Source of the DNA: Paracoccus litorisediminis
GTDB lineage: Bacteria; Pseudomonadota; Alphaproteobacteria; Rhodobacterales; Rhodobacteraceae
Reading direction: 5' to 3'
DNA length: 64,000 nucleotides
NCBI RefSeq assembly: GCF_009711205.1
Contig: NZ_WMIG01000007.1
Span: forward strand, 120,664-184,663
Shown here: positions 53,736 to 63,461 of the stretch, one piece after another
How the letters are laid out: each line of letters starts with the position of its first letter
How positions within the stretch are numbered: the stretch's first letter is position 1
Program-made: the position numbers and the translations under genes
The notes under the pieces: model-generated
Seen by the model: the letters and a program-made list of their open reading frames with translations, nothing else
What the model was told of the DNA's origin: nothing
Database searches by the model: none

Positions 53736-54553
53736 TCATTGGGTCGGACAGACCTGCCAACAGGCGGAATGCGGAAAATATCGGTTGCGACCGTTCTCAG
53801 ATTGGCGTTGCGACCGGATAAGTCGGATATTCAGGCTTTGGCAGAAGTCACTTGATAGACGCCCCTTGGTGTCGCGATGCTGCGGTCTGCAGGCAACGCA
53901 ATATGCCCCGCCGAGCATAGTTCTCGCTTCGATTGCATTCGAACGCGGCTTTCGAATGCCTCGGGGGACTGTCCCGCGGTTCGAGCGGGCCGCGTCGCGA
54001 CGTCTATCGAGTCTACGCTGAAGTTCGCGCTGGACGATCTGATGGGTTGCGTTCATCACGCCGACGAACTCAACATTCTGACCTGACCGCTCGCTGTGAT
54101 CCTGACAGCAGAGATCGAGGCGACGTCCCGTTCTGTCTCAGATTGGTCGTCGAGGTGACCCCCGCTGCCGAACTCGGCGAGAGTTCCCAGCATTTCAGCT
54201 GCGCGGATGGCTGCATCAAGGGCTTGAGTATCGAGCCATGCCAACCCTTGGTGTCGCCCGAGCCGCCGGATGACGTAGTTCTGAAGGAGAGACACCGGTC
54301 GTTTCTTTAAACTGGAGGCCATCATCCGAAGCTCGCCACAACCATCAGTAAATTCCTCAACGAGATTCCCGGGCGCATTGTGGTCGCCCGCGCCTTTCGC
54401 CGCGTGATGAGCGGCAAGCTGTGCCGGAAGCAGGTCCGAACTGTTGCGATCCACCAGATCAGCAGATCGCAGCGCTGCCGAATAACCCGACGCGTCATCG
54501 TCTGCCAAGCATAGAGGGCAGGCACGGCTTGGTTGGGCCGACGCAGGTTGCAT
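53736..54553 (-). pseudogene. Degraded gene, TniQ-like fragment
   Basis: Two minus-strand frames abut here (54553-54056 then 54059-53736). The first reads CPLCLADDDA near its start and RLGRHQGLAWLDTQALDAAIRAAEMLGTLAEFGSG further on. These resemble the zinc-finger and C-terminal parts of TniQ-like transposition proteins of Rhodobacteraceae. The reading stops without a continuous family match, and base composition and frames are irregular. I treat it as a broken remnant. The family guess is weak. Confidence 0.35.
53935..53959. repeat. Inverted repeat within the degraded region
   Basis: GCATTCGAA (53935-53943) and TTCGAATGC (53951-53959) are perfect 9-bp arms around CGCGGCT. It may mark an old element end or recombination site. 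Alone it shows nothing more. Confidence 0.5.
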
Positions 54554-54911
54554 CGTAATCTCTTTTAGCCAACCCTAGCCATGCGCCAATCCGACCGATC
54601 GAGCGTGTTGTTAAAAATGTCCATCGGCGACTCACAAGTGAGTTCGCAGAGATGGCCTTTCATATGGGTCGCCGGCGCGAAAGGTTTCCGGCTCGATGTT
54701 GAAGTCGAGCAGAAAGGGTTCCAGCGGGTCCCGGATGTGAAACGCTGTAAGGCGTGTGGCCCGTGAGACTGAGGTTTCCCCACAACGATACCAAGCTGCG
54801 CGCCGTCACCCGCGCCGAGGGGGCCTCAGTCTGGTTCTTCATATCTGCCGACCTGGTTGGCGACGACACCGGCGCGGAGATTCCTCTGGAAGCGTGCCGA
54901 AGGCAGAGTAG

Positions 54912-55161
54912 TTCTTGGCAGATCGTGGTTATCACACCGACTTCCCGCGGAAAGCCTTGAAAGACAAAGAGATAAAAGTTTGCATCCCCGATCCGAAAAT
55001 CCCGCAAGAAACCCTTGAAATATGACAAGCGACGCTTCAAAAGGCGCAGCCGGATCGAGATCATGTTCGGTCGCTTGAAGGACTGGCGACAGATCGCCAC
55101 CCGCTACGATCAATCGTTTTCAGCCATCCCCCTCGCTGCCACCCTCATGTTCTGGCTCTGA
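54912..55161 (+). pseudogene. IS5-family transposase, C-terminal remnant with frameshift
   Basis: One frame reads LADRGYHTDFPRKALKDKEIKVCIPDPKIP and then stops at about 55017. Another frame continues from about 55021 with KYDKRRFKRRSRIEIMFGRL and ends MFWL and a TGA at 55159-55161. Together they are the last 80 residues of an IS5/IS427-type DDE transposase, including the catalytic Glu of the RIEIMFGRLKDW motif. A frameshift and a short deletion (RYDQSFSAI lacks a few residues) show it is dead. The N-terminal part is missing. Confidence 0.8.
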
Positions 55162-55872
55162 AATTCAATGAATCTGAAGCCTTGCCAAAAGCGTGGAAAC
55201 GCCCTGCCAATTCCGCGCGATGGCCGCGATTTTCAAAGCGTTTTCGGTGCGGGGGGAATTAATCGGACCGGGACGGCTTCAGAAGCTGGCCCCGGTCTGA
55301 CCATGGTGCCCGTGCGGGTGAGGGGGGGCGCTCGGGGAACCAAAAGCCCGTTTAAGCGGCTCAATTTGACGCCCGGCGACTGAAACGACGCGCAAAGGCG
55401 GCTGCTCTGGCCATACATTCCGCAACCTTACTGCACCGCGCCGTCCTTTGTCCTATTCGCACAGAAAGTCGGCAACAATCATGGGCTTCACCAAGACGCG
55501 CCCCCTGCGAGCCGTCTTGCCATGGCTCCTTTTCGGCCAAAGGACCGGACTGAGCCGCGCCAACCTAGCATATGTTCCACGCTCCGGAAGCCGCTGACGC
55601 TTATTTCGACAGGCAGGAAAAACTTTTTTTGCTTATATTTTAGCTTTTTAATTTTGATCGTCACATCTTCGGTCGCTCGCCTCTAGCGCGATGTTAACTT
55701 TCTCGGTAGGGGGAGGGGGTCAAGCTATCCCGATTGTCCAGCTAGACCGTGTCATACGACCAGGGAAAGTTGTCATATCCCTGTCGTCCTAAGCGTCCAT
55801 ATGTAAGAGGTCGACGACCTCGTTTATTAGTATGTTGTTTTTAATGGAATATATTATGCACAGAGAGTTGGA
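55162..55872. other. Non-coding stretch with AT-rich leader before the glycan cluster
   Basis: No gene is supported from 55162 to 55872. From about 55617 to 55665 there is a strongly AT-rich block with long T and A runs, and another at 55820-55870. Both contrast with the GC-rich neighbours and probably hold the promoter of the 55873 operon. The earlier part looks like old mobile DNA. Confidence 0.5.
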
Positions 55873-57285
55873 ATGCCTACGTTCATCGTCGATAGCCATG
55901 CGCTGGATCTTGCTCGTGGCCTTCTGCCCGAAAACGTCGAGATTGCAGCGCTCGATCTGAAGCGCGATCAGGAACAAATTGCGTACCCGGCCAGCGGTGC
56001 GGTGACCGGTGCAATCGCACTGGCCGGAAACACGGAAAAGTTGCGTGCGGCCTTGGCCGATGGGCCTTTTGCCAAGCTTGGGTTGGTGGAACTTGACCCC
56101 GCCCAGCCCGATCTGGCGTCAGGGGCATTGCTACGGCTGCTGATGAACGAATTGACCGCCTCGCATCGCGAGGTCGGCGAGGCGCGTTCGATTGCCGCGC
56201 AGCTGCGCTCGGAGAGCATCGGCGTCAAGACGCGCCTGCGCGAGATCGAGAACCTGCTTTACAGTCTGGGCAACCCGCAGCTGTCCAATGCTCTGGCCTG
56301 GCAGCCGACCGGCAGCATGCTGGTGCTGGCCAAGGGGCAATCGGCTTTTCAGGTTCTGCCGATCAACGCGGTCAGCCTGACCGCTGTCGATCTGTGGTTC
56401 CCGCATCTTGTCCTGCCTGTGATCGATGAGCTGGAGGTCACGCTTGAGGATGCCGCAGGCCAGATCTACCCGATGCAGGCCGTCAGTCCCGACATGGGGA
56501 TCGAAACCGGCTGGATGCGCTTCGCTCTGCCCGAGCCGATTGCGGGCGCAGGCCGGGACTGCCGTCTGCGGCTTGTCTGGACCGGCAGCGGCACCATCAC
56601 CCTTGGGTTGGGACAACCTGTCCCGGATTATCGTTTCCGGGCCACGCTGAACTCCGGGACCTCGCCCGACTCAACGCTTGCGATCCGGGTCTGGCAGTCG
56701 CTTGGCGGCGTGCGCCTGCCCAGCTGTGCCCCCGCCTATTCAAGGGGCCGCGGCCTGTCCATACGCGAGGCCGAGTTCGTCGGGCCTTCGGCATTGCCAG
56801 TGCCCGAGCTATTCGCCCTGCCGATGATGGCAGCGGATCATGTTTCAACGGCTTTCTGGGAAAACGAGGATGCAATCCTTGTCCACCCGTCCCGCAGCGG
56901 GCCGGCCTGCGCGATCATCCGTGGCGTCGAATTGGCGGGACTGTCGCATATTTCGGCGCTGGTGACCGTGGGCCATGTCCGCGCGCCCAGCCTGAACTTT
57001 GCCGTCGGCGTCGCCCCGCACGGGCTGGTCGACGAGGATGGTTTCTGGCAGCGGCGCATGGGGTCGTGGGTGACGGGCATGCCACCCCGCGGCTGGGGAC
57101 AGGCGCATTGCATCCCGGTCGAGCCGATCACCGGCAAGGCCGATATCCTGCTGGCGGTCTCGCTGGCGACCGATGTGCCGAATGATCTGAGCTGGGGTCT
57201 GTTCCGGGGCTTCCGCTTTTCACGCGGCGACCAGGCAAGCGCCTGGCAGCAGCAGGCAACTCCAGCCTATGCGGGGCAAGCATGA
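55873..57285 (+). CDS. Unrecognised protein of a glycan cluster, 470 residues
   Basis: I do not recognise the family with certainty; it may belong to a family of unknown function found in polysaccharide loci (DUF6212 is a possibility). No signal peptide. An N-terminal region (1-80) has alternating strands; a short helical part at 85-130 (LLMNELTASHREVGEARSIAAQLRSESIGVKTRLREIENLL) looks like a coiled coil. The rest is beta-rich and aromatic-rich with Gly and Trp, like a carbohydrate-binding or jelly-roll fold. It overlaps the glycosyltransferase gene by four bases (ATGA). The ribosome site is weak. Confidence 0.7.
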   Translation: MPTFIVDSHALDLARGLLPENVEIAALDLKRDQEQIAYPASGAVTGAIALAGNTEKLRAALADGPFAKLGLVELDPAQPDLASGALLRLLMNELTASHREVGEARSIAAQLRSESIGVKTRLREIENLLYSLGNPQLSNALAWQPTGSMLVLAKGQSAFQVLPINAVSLTAVDLWFPHLVLPVIDELEVTLEDAAGQIYPMQAVSPDMGIETGWMRFALPEPIAGAGRDCRLRLVWTGSGTITLGLGQPVPDYRFRATLNSGTSPDSTLAIRVWQSLGGVRLPSCAPAYSRGRGLSIREAEFVGPSALPVPELFALPMMAADHVSTAFWENEDAILVHPSRSGPACAIIRGVELAGLSHISALVTVGHVRAPSLNFAVGVAPHGLVDEDGFWQRRMGSWVTGMPPRGWGQAHCIPVEPITGKADILLAVSLATDVPNDLSWGLFRGFRFSRGDQASAWQQQATPAYAGQA

Positions 57286-59954
57286 GCCGCGGCAAACGCA
57301 CTCTCAGTTCGGTCAGCGCGGCGGGCAGCCGCAAGGGAACGGCCATCAGCGTGGTCATCCCGATCAAGGGCCATCCGGTGCTGCTCGACGATGCCATCGC
57401 ATCGGTGCAGCGTGACATTCAGGCCGGGACCATCCAGCGGCTGATCGTCGTGAACGACGGATGCAGCTATGCCGAAACGCTGGAGAGCCTGGCCGCCTGG
57501 CAGGCCTTGCTGGGCAAGGGGATGCAGGTTCTTCACTGTCGTAACGCCGGACTGAGCGCGGCCCGCAATCGTGGGATTGACGCCGCGCTGAAGGCCGATC
57601 CCAAGCTGGATGCGGTTTTCCTGCTGGATGCTGACAATATTCTGGCGCCGGACGCGGGCGAGGCCATGCGTCGCCTGCTCAAGAGCCACCCGCAGGCCGA
57701 TTGGTTCTATCCCGATTTCGATTTCTTCGGGCAGAATGGTCACTATATTACGGACCGCAATCATGAGCTGCTGTTTCACGCCCAGATCAACATCTGCGAG
57801 GCGGGCAGTCTGATCCGTCGCCGGGTCTTCGATGCGGGCATCCGTTTCGACGAGGATATGAAGCGCGGCTACGAGGATTGGGATTTCTGGCTTTCGGCGG
57901 CGCAGGCCGGGTTCAGCGGCCAGTCCGCGGCCCAGCCCCTGCTGCTTTACCGCAAGCGCCCCGTCAGCATGCTGAGCAACTCGCATGATGCCGATGCCGA
58001 TCTGCGCCGTTATCTGGAACAGAAACATGCGTGGCTGTTCAACACCCCGAAGCTGCTTGCACTCGAGGCCGCGCGTTTCCCGCGCTTCGCGGTGATCGAG
58101 GGCCACGGAAGCACCGTCCGACTGCAGACCGATCCCGACCAGAGCCGCGAGATCACCCCGCAAGAGCTTGAGCGCCAGATCATGGCGCATTTCGCCGAGC
58201 CCTTTGCCAATCACGCGCCCGCCTATCTGGTCTTCCTGCGTGAGGGCGTCTCGGCCCGGCTGCTGGAAAATCGGCTGCTACACAGCTTCTTCTGGAATGC
58301 CGAGCGTCGCTGGGCGCGGGCCGAGAAGCGGCCCAGCTTCGATCTGTTCTATCTGGAGACCTCGGCCAGCGGCCATCGGATCAGCAATGACCGCGGCACT
58401 CCCGACCGTCTGGCGGACGGGATCGTGATCGACCTGAATGCGGTCTATGACCTGTTCATGAGCTCGGACGAAGAGGCGCTGCGGCGCATCGATCAGACCT
58501 CCTCGGGCTTCCGCGTGCGCAGCTGGTCGATGTCGCTCGAGCATATGGCGCGGCTCGATCTCAAGTCCGCGAGCGGACCCGAACTGTTGCGCAGCTTCAT
58601 TCTGCAGCTCAGCCGCAGCCGGTTCCGCAATGCGCTGGGGCAGCGCTGGGAATGGCGCGAGCAGGGCGGTGCCATTGATCGCGGCACGGCGGTCCAGATC
58701 CCGCGCAAGATCTCGGGCGGGGGCGTGGTCTTTCCGCTGCTCAAGCGGCCCGGCATCCGCGACATCGCCTTTGTCTTGCCGATCTTCGATTTCGGCGGCG
58801 TCGAAAAGGTCGTGGCCTCGATGGCGCGCGAACTGGCGCAGAACGGCTATCGCTGCCATCTGGTCGTGGTCAGCGACCGGCCGATCCATCCTGATGGCTG
58901 GGCGTTGCAGGCGTTCACCACCGTGAACTGGATGCCCGATCCCAGCGCCATCGACTGGACCGGCACCGAGTTCCTGGGGACGTCGGAGCCCAGCTGGGGC
59001 AATGGGGATGAAAAAGCCGATCTGATGGGGCTGCTCTCGTCGATGGACGTGGTGATCAACGCCCATTCCGGCGCGCTGCACAAGGTGGCCGACCACCTGC
59101 GCCGTCGTGGGATCACGATGATCGATCACGAACACCTGCTGGAACGCAGCACCTATGGCCGGAGCTATGGTCCGCCGAAACTGGCCCTGGCCTACGAATA
59201 TGCCTATGACCTGATCATCACCTGCTCCGAGGCGCTGCGGATCTGGATGCATGGCCACGGCATCCCGCGAGAGAAGCTGATGGCGGTGGTCAATGCGCCG
59301 GGCTATCCGCTGCCCGCCGGCACCGCTCGCACGGTCATGGAGGATCGCGCCAAGCGTGATCCCGAGGCACCGCTTCGCGTCCTGTTCATGGGGCGGCTGG
59401 ACCCGCAAAAAGGCGTGCACCGCCTGTCGGCGATCTATCACGGGCTGGCGCTGCATGCGCCTCAGATCAGCCTGACCATCGCCGGTGGCTCGGTCGTCGA
59501 TACGGCCGAGGCCGATTTCTCATTCCCGCATGAGACCCAGATGCTGGGTCCGGTACGTGGTCAGGAGGCGCTGACCCGGCTGCTGGCCGCGACGGACGTG
59601 ATGGTTCTGCCCTCGCATTACGAGGGCCTGCCGCTGTCCGTTCTGGAAGCCCAGCGTTGCGGGGTCGTGGTGCTGGCCACGGATGTCGGTGCCATGGATG
59701 AGGCGATCCAGCATGGCAGCACAGGCTTCGTCCTGCCCGAGATCGGATGCGAAGACAGCTTTGTCCATATGATTATGACCCTGGACGAGGACCGGTCCCT
59801 TCTGGGGCAGGTCTCGCAGAATGCCTCACGCATGGCGCGCGATTGGTCACTGGCCGTCGCACCCTTGCTGGCCTGGTTGAAAAGGCAGGAGGGCGGTTTG
59901 ACCGCCGAGAGGGACGAGATGGGAGAATTTGATGTTTGCAGGAGTAAGATGTAA
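57282..59954 (+). CDS. Two-domain glycosyltransferase (GT2 N-terminus, GT4 C-terminus)
   Basis: An 890-residue fusion. The N-terminal GT-A domain has SVVIPIKGHPVLLDDAIASVQ and the metal-binding LDADN at about 116-120, typical of GT2. A middle segment of about 250 residues is unassigned. The C-terminal GT-B part has IAFVLPIFDFGGVEKVVASMARELAQNG, VLFMGRLDPQKGVHRLSAIYHG near 702 and PSHYEGLPLSVLEAQRCGVVVLATDVGAMDEAI, typical of GT4. One chain may add two different sugars. It is in a coupled operon of glycan genes. Confidence 0.88.
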   Translation: MSRGKRTLSSVSAAGSRKGTAISVVIPIKGHPVLLDDAIASVQRDIQAGTIQRLIVVNDGCSYAETLESLAAWQALLGKGMQVLHCRNAGLSAARNRGIDAALKADPKLDAVFLLDADNILAPDAGEAMRRLLKSHPQADWFYPDFDFFGQNGHYITDRNHELLFHAQINICEAGSLIRRRVFDAGIRFDEDMKRGYEDWDFWLSAAQAGFSGQSAAQPLLLYRKRPVSMLSNSHDADADLRRYLEQKHAWLFNTPKLLALEAARFPRFAVIEGHGSTVRLQTDPDQSREITPQELERQIMAHFAEPFANHAPAYLVFLREGVSARLLENRLLHSFFWNAERRWARAEKRPSFDLFYLETSASGHRISNDRGTPDRLADGIVIDLNAVYDLFMSSDEEALRRIDQTSSGFRVRSWSMSLEHMARLDLKSASGPELLRSFILQLSRSRFRNALGQRWEWREQGGAIDRGTAVQIPRKISGGGVVFPLLKRPGIRDIAFVLPIFDFGGVEKVVASMARELAQNGYRCHLVVVSDRPIHPDGWALQAFTTVNWMPDPSAIDWTGTEFLGTSEPSWGNGDEKADLMGLLSSMDVVINAHSGALHKVADHLRRRGITMIDHEHLLERSTYGRSYGPPKLALAYEYAYDLIITCSEALRIWMHGHGIPREKLMAVVNAPGYPLPAGTARTVMEDRAKRDPEAPLRVLFMGRLDPQKGVHRLSAIYHGLALHAPQISLTIAGGSVVDTAEADFSFPHETQMLGPVRGQEALTRLLAATDVMVLPSHYEGLPLSVLEAQRCGVVVLATDVGAMDEAIQHGSTGFVLPEIGCEDSFVHMIMTLDEDRSLLGQVSQNASRMARDWSLAVAPLLAWLKRQEGGLTAERDEMGEFDVCRSKM

Positions 59955-60505
59955 TGACCCTTTATGAAGCCGCGATGCGAAACTTCCAGGCGGCCGCAGA
60001 TATTCTGGAAGCACTTCAATCCACACGTCTCGACCTGGTCGGCGAGGCCCGCAGCGGCCTGATCGGTCGGCCCCGTCTGGCCCTGAGCGGGGGCTACAAT
60101 GACGTGACGCCGACATTCGGTGCCTGCCTGCCGACCAATGGCCGGGCAGAATTGCTGATCGCCGACAGCGGCACCGGGGTCGAGCTGCGCTGCACCGGCA
60201 TCGACTGGCTTACCCTTGAGGGAACGCTGGCCGAGCCGGTCCCCGCCGAGCTTTGCTACATCGAAATGCAGGTCACCTCTGATCGGCCGCAGATCGCAGA
60301 CGTCTTCCTGCGCGAGTTCATCGAAGACGGGTCGGTGCGCGACTCGGGCCATCTGGAATGCCATCTGGATCTGGACGCGGTCTCGGTCTGCAAGCTGCCG
60401 TTGCCCGAGATCGAGGATGACGTCACCAGCCGCCGCGTGATCATTCACCTGCGTCAGCCTGCGGCGCGCCTCATCCTCGACCGTCTCGCCATCACCCTGA
60501 CCTGA
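59954..60505 (+). CDS. Unrecognised protein of a glycan cluster, 183 residues
   Basis: The ATG overlaps the stop of the glycosyltransferase (TAATG). The protein has an N-terminal helix (LYEAAMRNFQAAADILEAL) and then strands with conserved-looking charged residues (LTLEGTLAEPVPAELCYIEMQV). No signal or membrane helix. The beta-rich part resembles the carbohydrate-binding style of the 470-residue protein upstream, but no family is recognised. Coupled translation suggests it works with the glycosyltransferase. Confidence 0.65.
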   Translation: MTLYEAAMRNFQAAADILEALQSTRLDLVGEARSGLIGRPRLALSGGYNDVTPTFGACLPTNGRAELLIADSGTGVELRCTGIDWLTLEGTLAEPVPAELCYIEMQVTSDRPQIADVFLREFIEDGSVRDSGHLECHLDLDAVSVCKLPLPEIEDDVTSRRVIIHLRQPAARLILDRLAITLT

Positions 60506-60560
60506 CCGGTCCGATGCCGACAGCGACAAAGACCTTCTGCAACGCGAAAGGCTTTCAGCC

Positions 60561-62129
60561 ATGCAGATGAACTTGGATTTCTGCTTCATGGACGATGCAC
60601 GCATCGTGGCGGTCGCGGGCTGGACCACCCAGCCCCGGCCCCATCTGCGCCTGCATGTCGATGACAAGGTCCTGACCCCGATCGCGGTCACGCGGCATGT
60701 CCGCCGCGATCTGCGCAGCAATGAGCCGATGGGACTGGTCGCGCTTTTCGACCTGTCCCAACTGAGCGGGGGAAGTGGCTTCGAAAAAGCCAGCATCCAC
60801 TTGGCCGACGGCTATGACTTCACCGAGATCCACCATCCTCGGCTGATCGAAGATGCGTCCCATCTGGTCGAAGTCGGCGTGGACGAAGTGTTCTTTGCGC
60901 TATTGCGCCTGATCGCCCAACGGCGATTGGTGCTGTCCGATGAACGGCTCGGGCGCGATATCTGTGCTCGCCTGCGCGTGGCCCCTTCGGCCGCGCGCGA
61001 AACCGAAAAACATGTTCTGGCGATTGATCGTTGCCAGATGACCGCATCCGGGCAGGGCGCGGTCATCGGCTGGTTCCTGCCGGCAAACGCCTCGGCCGAG
61101 CCGCTTTGCGCGCTTGCCATCGAGGACGAAACGATTGTGCCCGTCGATCTGCTGCCCGGCAGCATGGCGCGCGCCGATCTATCAGCCTACGCGCCGCGCT
61201 ATCGTTTCAGCGGCCATGACGGTTATTGCGGTGGCTGGCGATTCCCCAGCCCTCCCTCGGGTGCGGCGCGCTTGCTGCTGATGGTTCCGGGCGAGGATTT
61301 CCTGCCCGGCGTTCTGGTCCCGATCGAAACCGTCCCTGCTGCCGATCTGGCCCAGCATGTGACGCTGGCCACGCTGGGGATCGACGACATTTCCGATCGC
61401 GATCGCCTGCGCCGCGCAATGCTGCCTCATATGCTGTCCATGCCGCGTCCGACTGAGACGGAGGACGACAAACCGGGCGACGGCGAGACCCTGCTGATCC
61501 TCGACCATGATCTGGCCGACGGCGATCTGCGCGACGTGCTGCGCCGCATCGGGCCGCATCTTCCGGGCCGGTTGAGCCTGCAACTGTTGCGCCCGCGCCT
61601 GACCGGCGTGTTGCAGAACGCCATCAACGGCGCTGCGCGCGAGATCTCCGCCGGGTTGGACCTGCAGGAGGTTTCGCTGAACATCGCCCGGCCGGAGGTG
61701 ATGCCCGACCGCGTCGTCTTTGCGCGCAGTTCGGTGCTTTTCCAGTTCGACCTGAAACCGATCTTCGCCCGCGAACCCGTATGCGCGCGCGTCACCTTGC
61801 TGGACCCGATCGGCACGGTTCTGGCAACCCGCACCGCTCAGGCCGAGCGCTTTGCCCGCGATCTGCTGCCCTTCGCCCTGTCGATGCCCGCCGCGCAGTT
61901 TTTCGCGCAGTTGGGTCAGGTCCCGGAATGCTTCCTGACCGAAGAGGCGCGCTTGCGGCTGCTGGCCGAGGCGCTGGTCCTGCAGGGCGCGGCCGAGCTC
62001 TCCCGCGCTGATATCTATCGCTACTTCGAGGGCAAATCGGGCCCGCATTGCGAAAACTTCGTCGATGGCCGCGACTGGCATGCCTTCGACGCCCATAGCC
62101 GCCAGCTGATCGAGGAGGCCAGCGCATGA
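60561..62129 (+). CDS. Unrecognised protein of a glycan cluster, 522 residues
   Basis: No family recognised. The N-terminus has MDDARIVAVAGWTTQPRPHLRLHVDDKVLTPIAVTRHVRRDL, a beta-sandwich-like pattern that recurs around residues 150-230 (QMTASGQGAVIGWFLPANASAEPLCALAIEDETIVPVDL). The repeat suggests two similar beta domains. The last third has helical segments with Cys and acidic residues. It overlaps the next glycosyltransferase by four bases (ATGA). No signal peptide. A start at 60567 is also possible. Confidence 0.65.
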   Translation: MQMNLDFCFMDDARIVAVAGWTTQPRPHLRLHVDDKVLTPIAVTRHVRRDLRSNEPMGLVALFDLSQLSGGSGFEKASIHLADGYDFTEIHHPRLIEDASHLVEVGVDEVFFALLRLIAQRRLVLSDERLGRDICARLRVAPSAARETEKHVLAIDRCQMTASGQGAVIGWFLPANASAEPLCALAIEDETIVPVDLLPGSMARADLSAYAPRYRFSGHDGYCGGWRFPSPPSGAARLLLMVPGEDFLPGVLVPIETVPAADLAQHVTLATLGIDDISDRDRLRRAMLPHMLSMPRPTETEDDKPGDGETLLILDHDLADGDLRDVLRRIGPHLPGRLSLQLLRPRLTGVLQNAINGAAREISAGLDLQEVSLNIARPEVMPDRVVFARSSVLFQFDLKPIFAREPVCARVTLLDPIGTVLATRTAQAERFARDLLPFALSMPAAQFFAQLGQVPECFLTEEARLRLLAEALVLQGAAELSRADIYRYFEGKSGPHCENFVDGRDWHAFDAHSRQLIEEASA

Positions 62130-63385
62130 GCCGCACGGTCATCGTGTCCCATTCACATCCGAACCTGCGCTATGGTGGGGGCGAGGTTGCAGCCTATCGT
62201 CAGTTCGAACACTTGCTGGCGCAGGACGAGGATGTCATTTTCGTCGGCTCAACCATTGGCCCCGAGGACAGCGCCAAGTTCTTCGGTCCCAGCCAGCAGG
62301 TCCTGAGCTTTGGTCCGCGCGATTTCTGTCTGCGCGGGCGTGGTATGGATTCCTTTACCATGGAACATGCCGAGGTCCGCGACGAGGACTGGATCTTTGA
62401 ATTTCTGCTGGCGTTGCAGGGCGATGTCTATCATTTCCACCACTTCTGGAACATCGGCGCGGGCACCATCCGCCGCCTGCGTGCGGCGCTGCCGAAAGCG
62501 AAGTTCATCTGCACGCTGCATGAACTGACCGCGATCTGCGCCAACCACGGCCAGATGGTGAAGCGTTCGGGCGAGCTTTGTTACGCGTCCAGCGAGGTCG
62601 CCTGCGCCGCCTGCGTCGCGCGTCCGCCGATCGATTTCGTCCTGCGCAAGACGCGCATGCTGGAGATGCTGGGCCTGTTCAACCACTTGCTTTCGCCAAG
62701 TGAATTCCTGCGCGAACGCTTCGAGGATTGGGGCGTGCCCAAGGGCCGGATCGCGGTGATCGAGAACGGTCTGGACCACCATGCCAGCTTCCGTCCCGAG
62801 ACCGAGGCCGAGCTTCTGGCCAAATCCGGTCGCTTCGCCTTCTTCGGGCAGGCGACGCCGACCAAGGGTCTGGATGTTCTGATCCGCGCGGCCGCGCTGA
62901 TCGAGGCACGGGACGAGGCCCCGGAATTGCCACTGAGCATCGAGATCCACGGCGTGGACAAGGACAGTTTCACCCGCATGTGGCCCGATCTGGAAATTCC
63001 CGATTGCATCCACTTCCGCGGCCGCTACCGCCCGCAGGATTGCGTCGACATCATGCGTGGCTATGGCTGGATCATCATTCCCTCGGTCTGGTGGGAAAAC
63101 TCGCCGGTGGTGATCCAGGAGGCGCGCGCCGCAGGTACGCCCATGATCGCCTCGGACATTGGCGGCATGGCAGAAAAGACCGCAGGCTGGGGCCTGCAGT
63201 TCCGTGTCGGTGACCCGGCCGCTTTGGCTTCGGCCATCATGTCGGTCCATGGCCAGCCGGATGCGCTGCTGGTCCATAAATCCCGCATCACACCACCGCT
63301 TGGACTGGAGGAATTCGCCGCAGAGTGGATGGAAGCGTGCGAATTGCGCAAGTCCGTCAAAGCAAGAAAGCTCGTCGGGGCCTGA
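62126..63385 (+). CDS. Glycosyltransferase family 4
   Basis: A 419-residue GT-B enzyme. N-terminal PNLRYGGGEVAAYRQFEHLL is the acceptor-side glycine-rich loop. A Cys-rich insert is seen (ELCYASSEVACAACVARP), as in GT4 proteins with a metal or structural Cys cluster. The C-terminal part has FFGQATPTKGLDVLIRAA and SVWWENSPVVIQEARAAGTPMIASDIGGMAE with the nucleotide-sugar Glu. It is the last gene of the coupled run. The sugar is unknown. Confidence 0.9.
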   Translation: MSRTVIVSHSHPNLRYGGGEVAAYRQFEHLLAQDEDVIFVGSTIGPEDSAKFFGPSQQVLSFGPRDFCLRGRGMDSFTMEHAEVRDEDWIFEFLLALQGDVYHFHHFWNIGAGTIRRLRAALPKAKFICTLHELTAICANHGQMVKRSGELCYASSEVACAACVARPPIDFVLRKTRMLEMLGLFNHLLSPSEFLRERFEDWGVPKGRIAVIENGLDHHASFRPETEAELLAKSGRFAFFGQATPTKGLDVLIRAAALIEARDEAPELPLSIEIHGVDKDSFTRMWPDLEIPDCIHFRGRYRPQDCVDIMRGYGWIIIPSVWWENSPVVIQEARAAGTPMIASDIGGMAEKTAGWGLQFRVGDPAALASAIMSVHGQPDALLVHKSRITPPLGLEEFAAEWMEACELRKSVKARKLVGA

Positions 63386-63400
63386 AATCTTTCGGGCCCC
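63377..63400 (+). terminator. Stem-loop at the end of the glycosyltransferase operon
   Basis: GGGGCCTGAA (63377-63386) pairs with TTCGGGCCCC (63391-63400) around ATCT, 10 pairs with one G-U. It overlaps the stop codon (63383-63385). No T run follows, so it may be weak. Confidence 0.55.
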
Positions 63401-63461
63401 ACGGCAGCAAAACCTCAATGAAGTTAGCGCTCACAGCACTTAGTAAAAGGAATGCAGGTTC

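Noticed and set aside
55168..55383. 71-codon frame after the IS5 remnant
   Set aside because: Low-complexity Gly/Arg product with no ribosome site in a degraded region.
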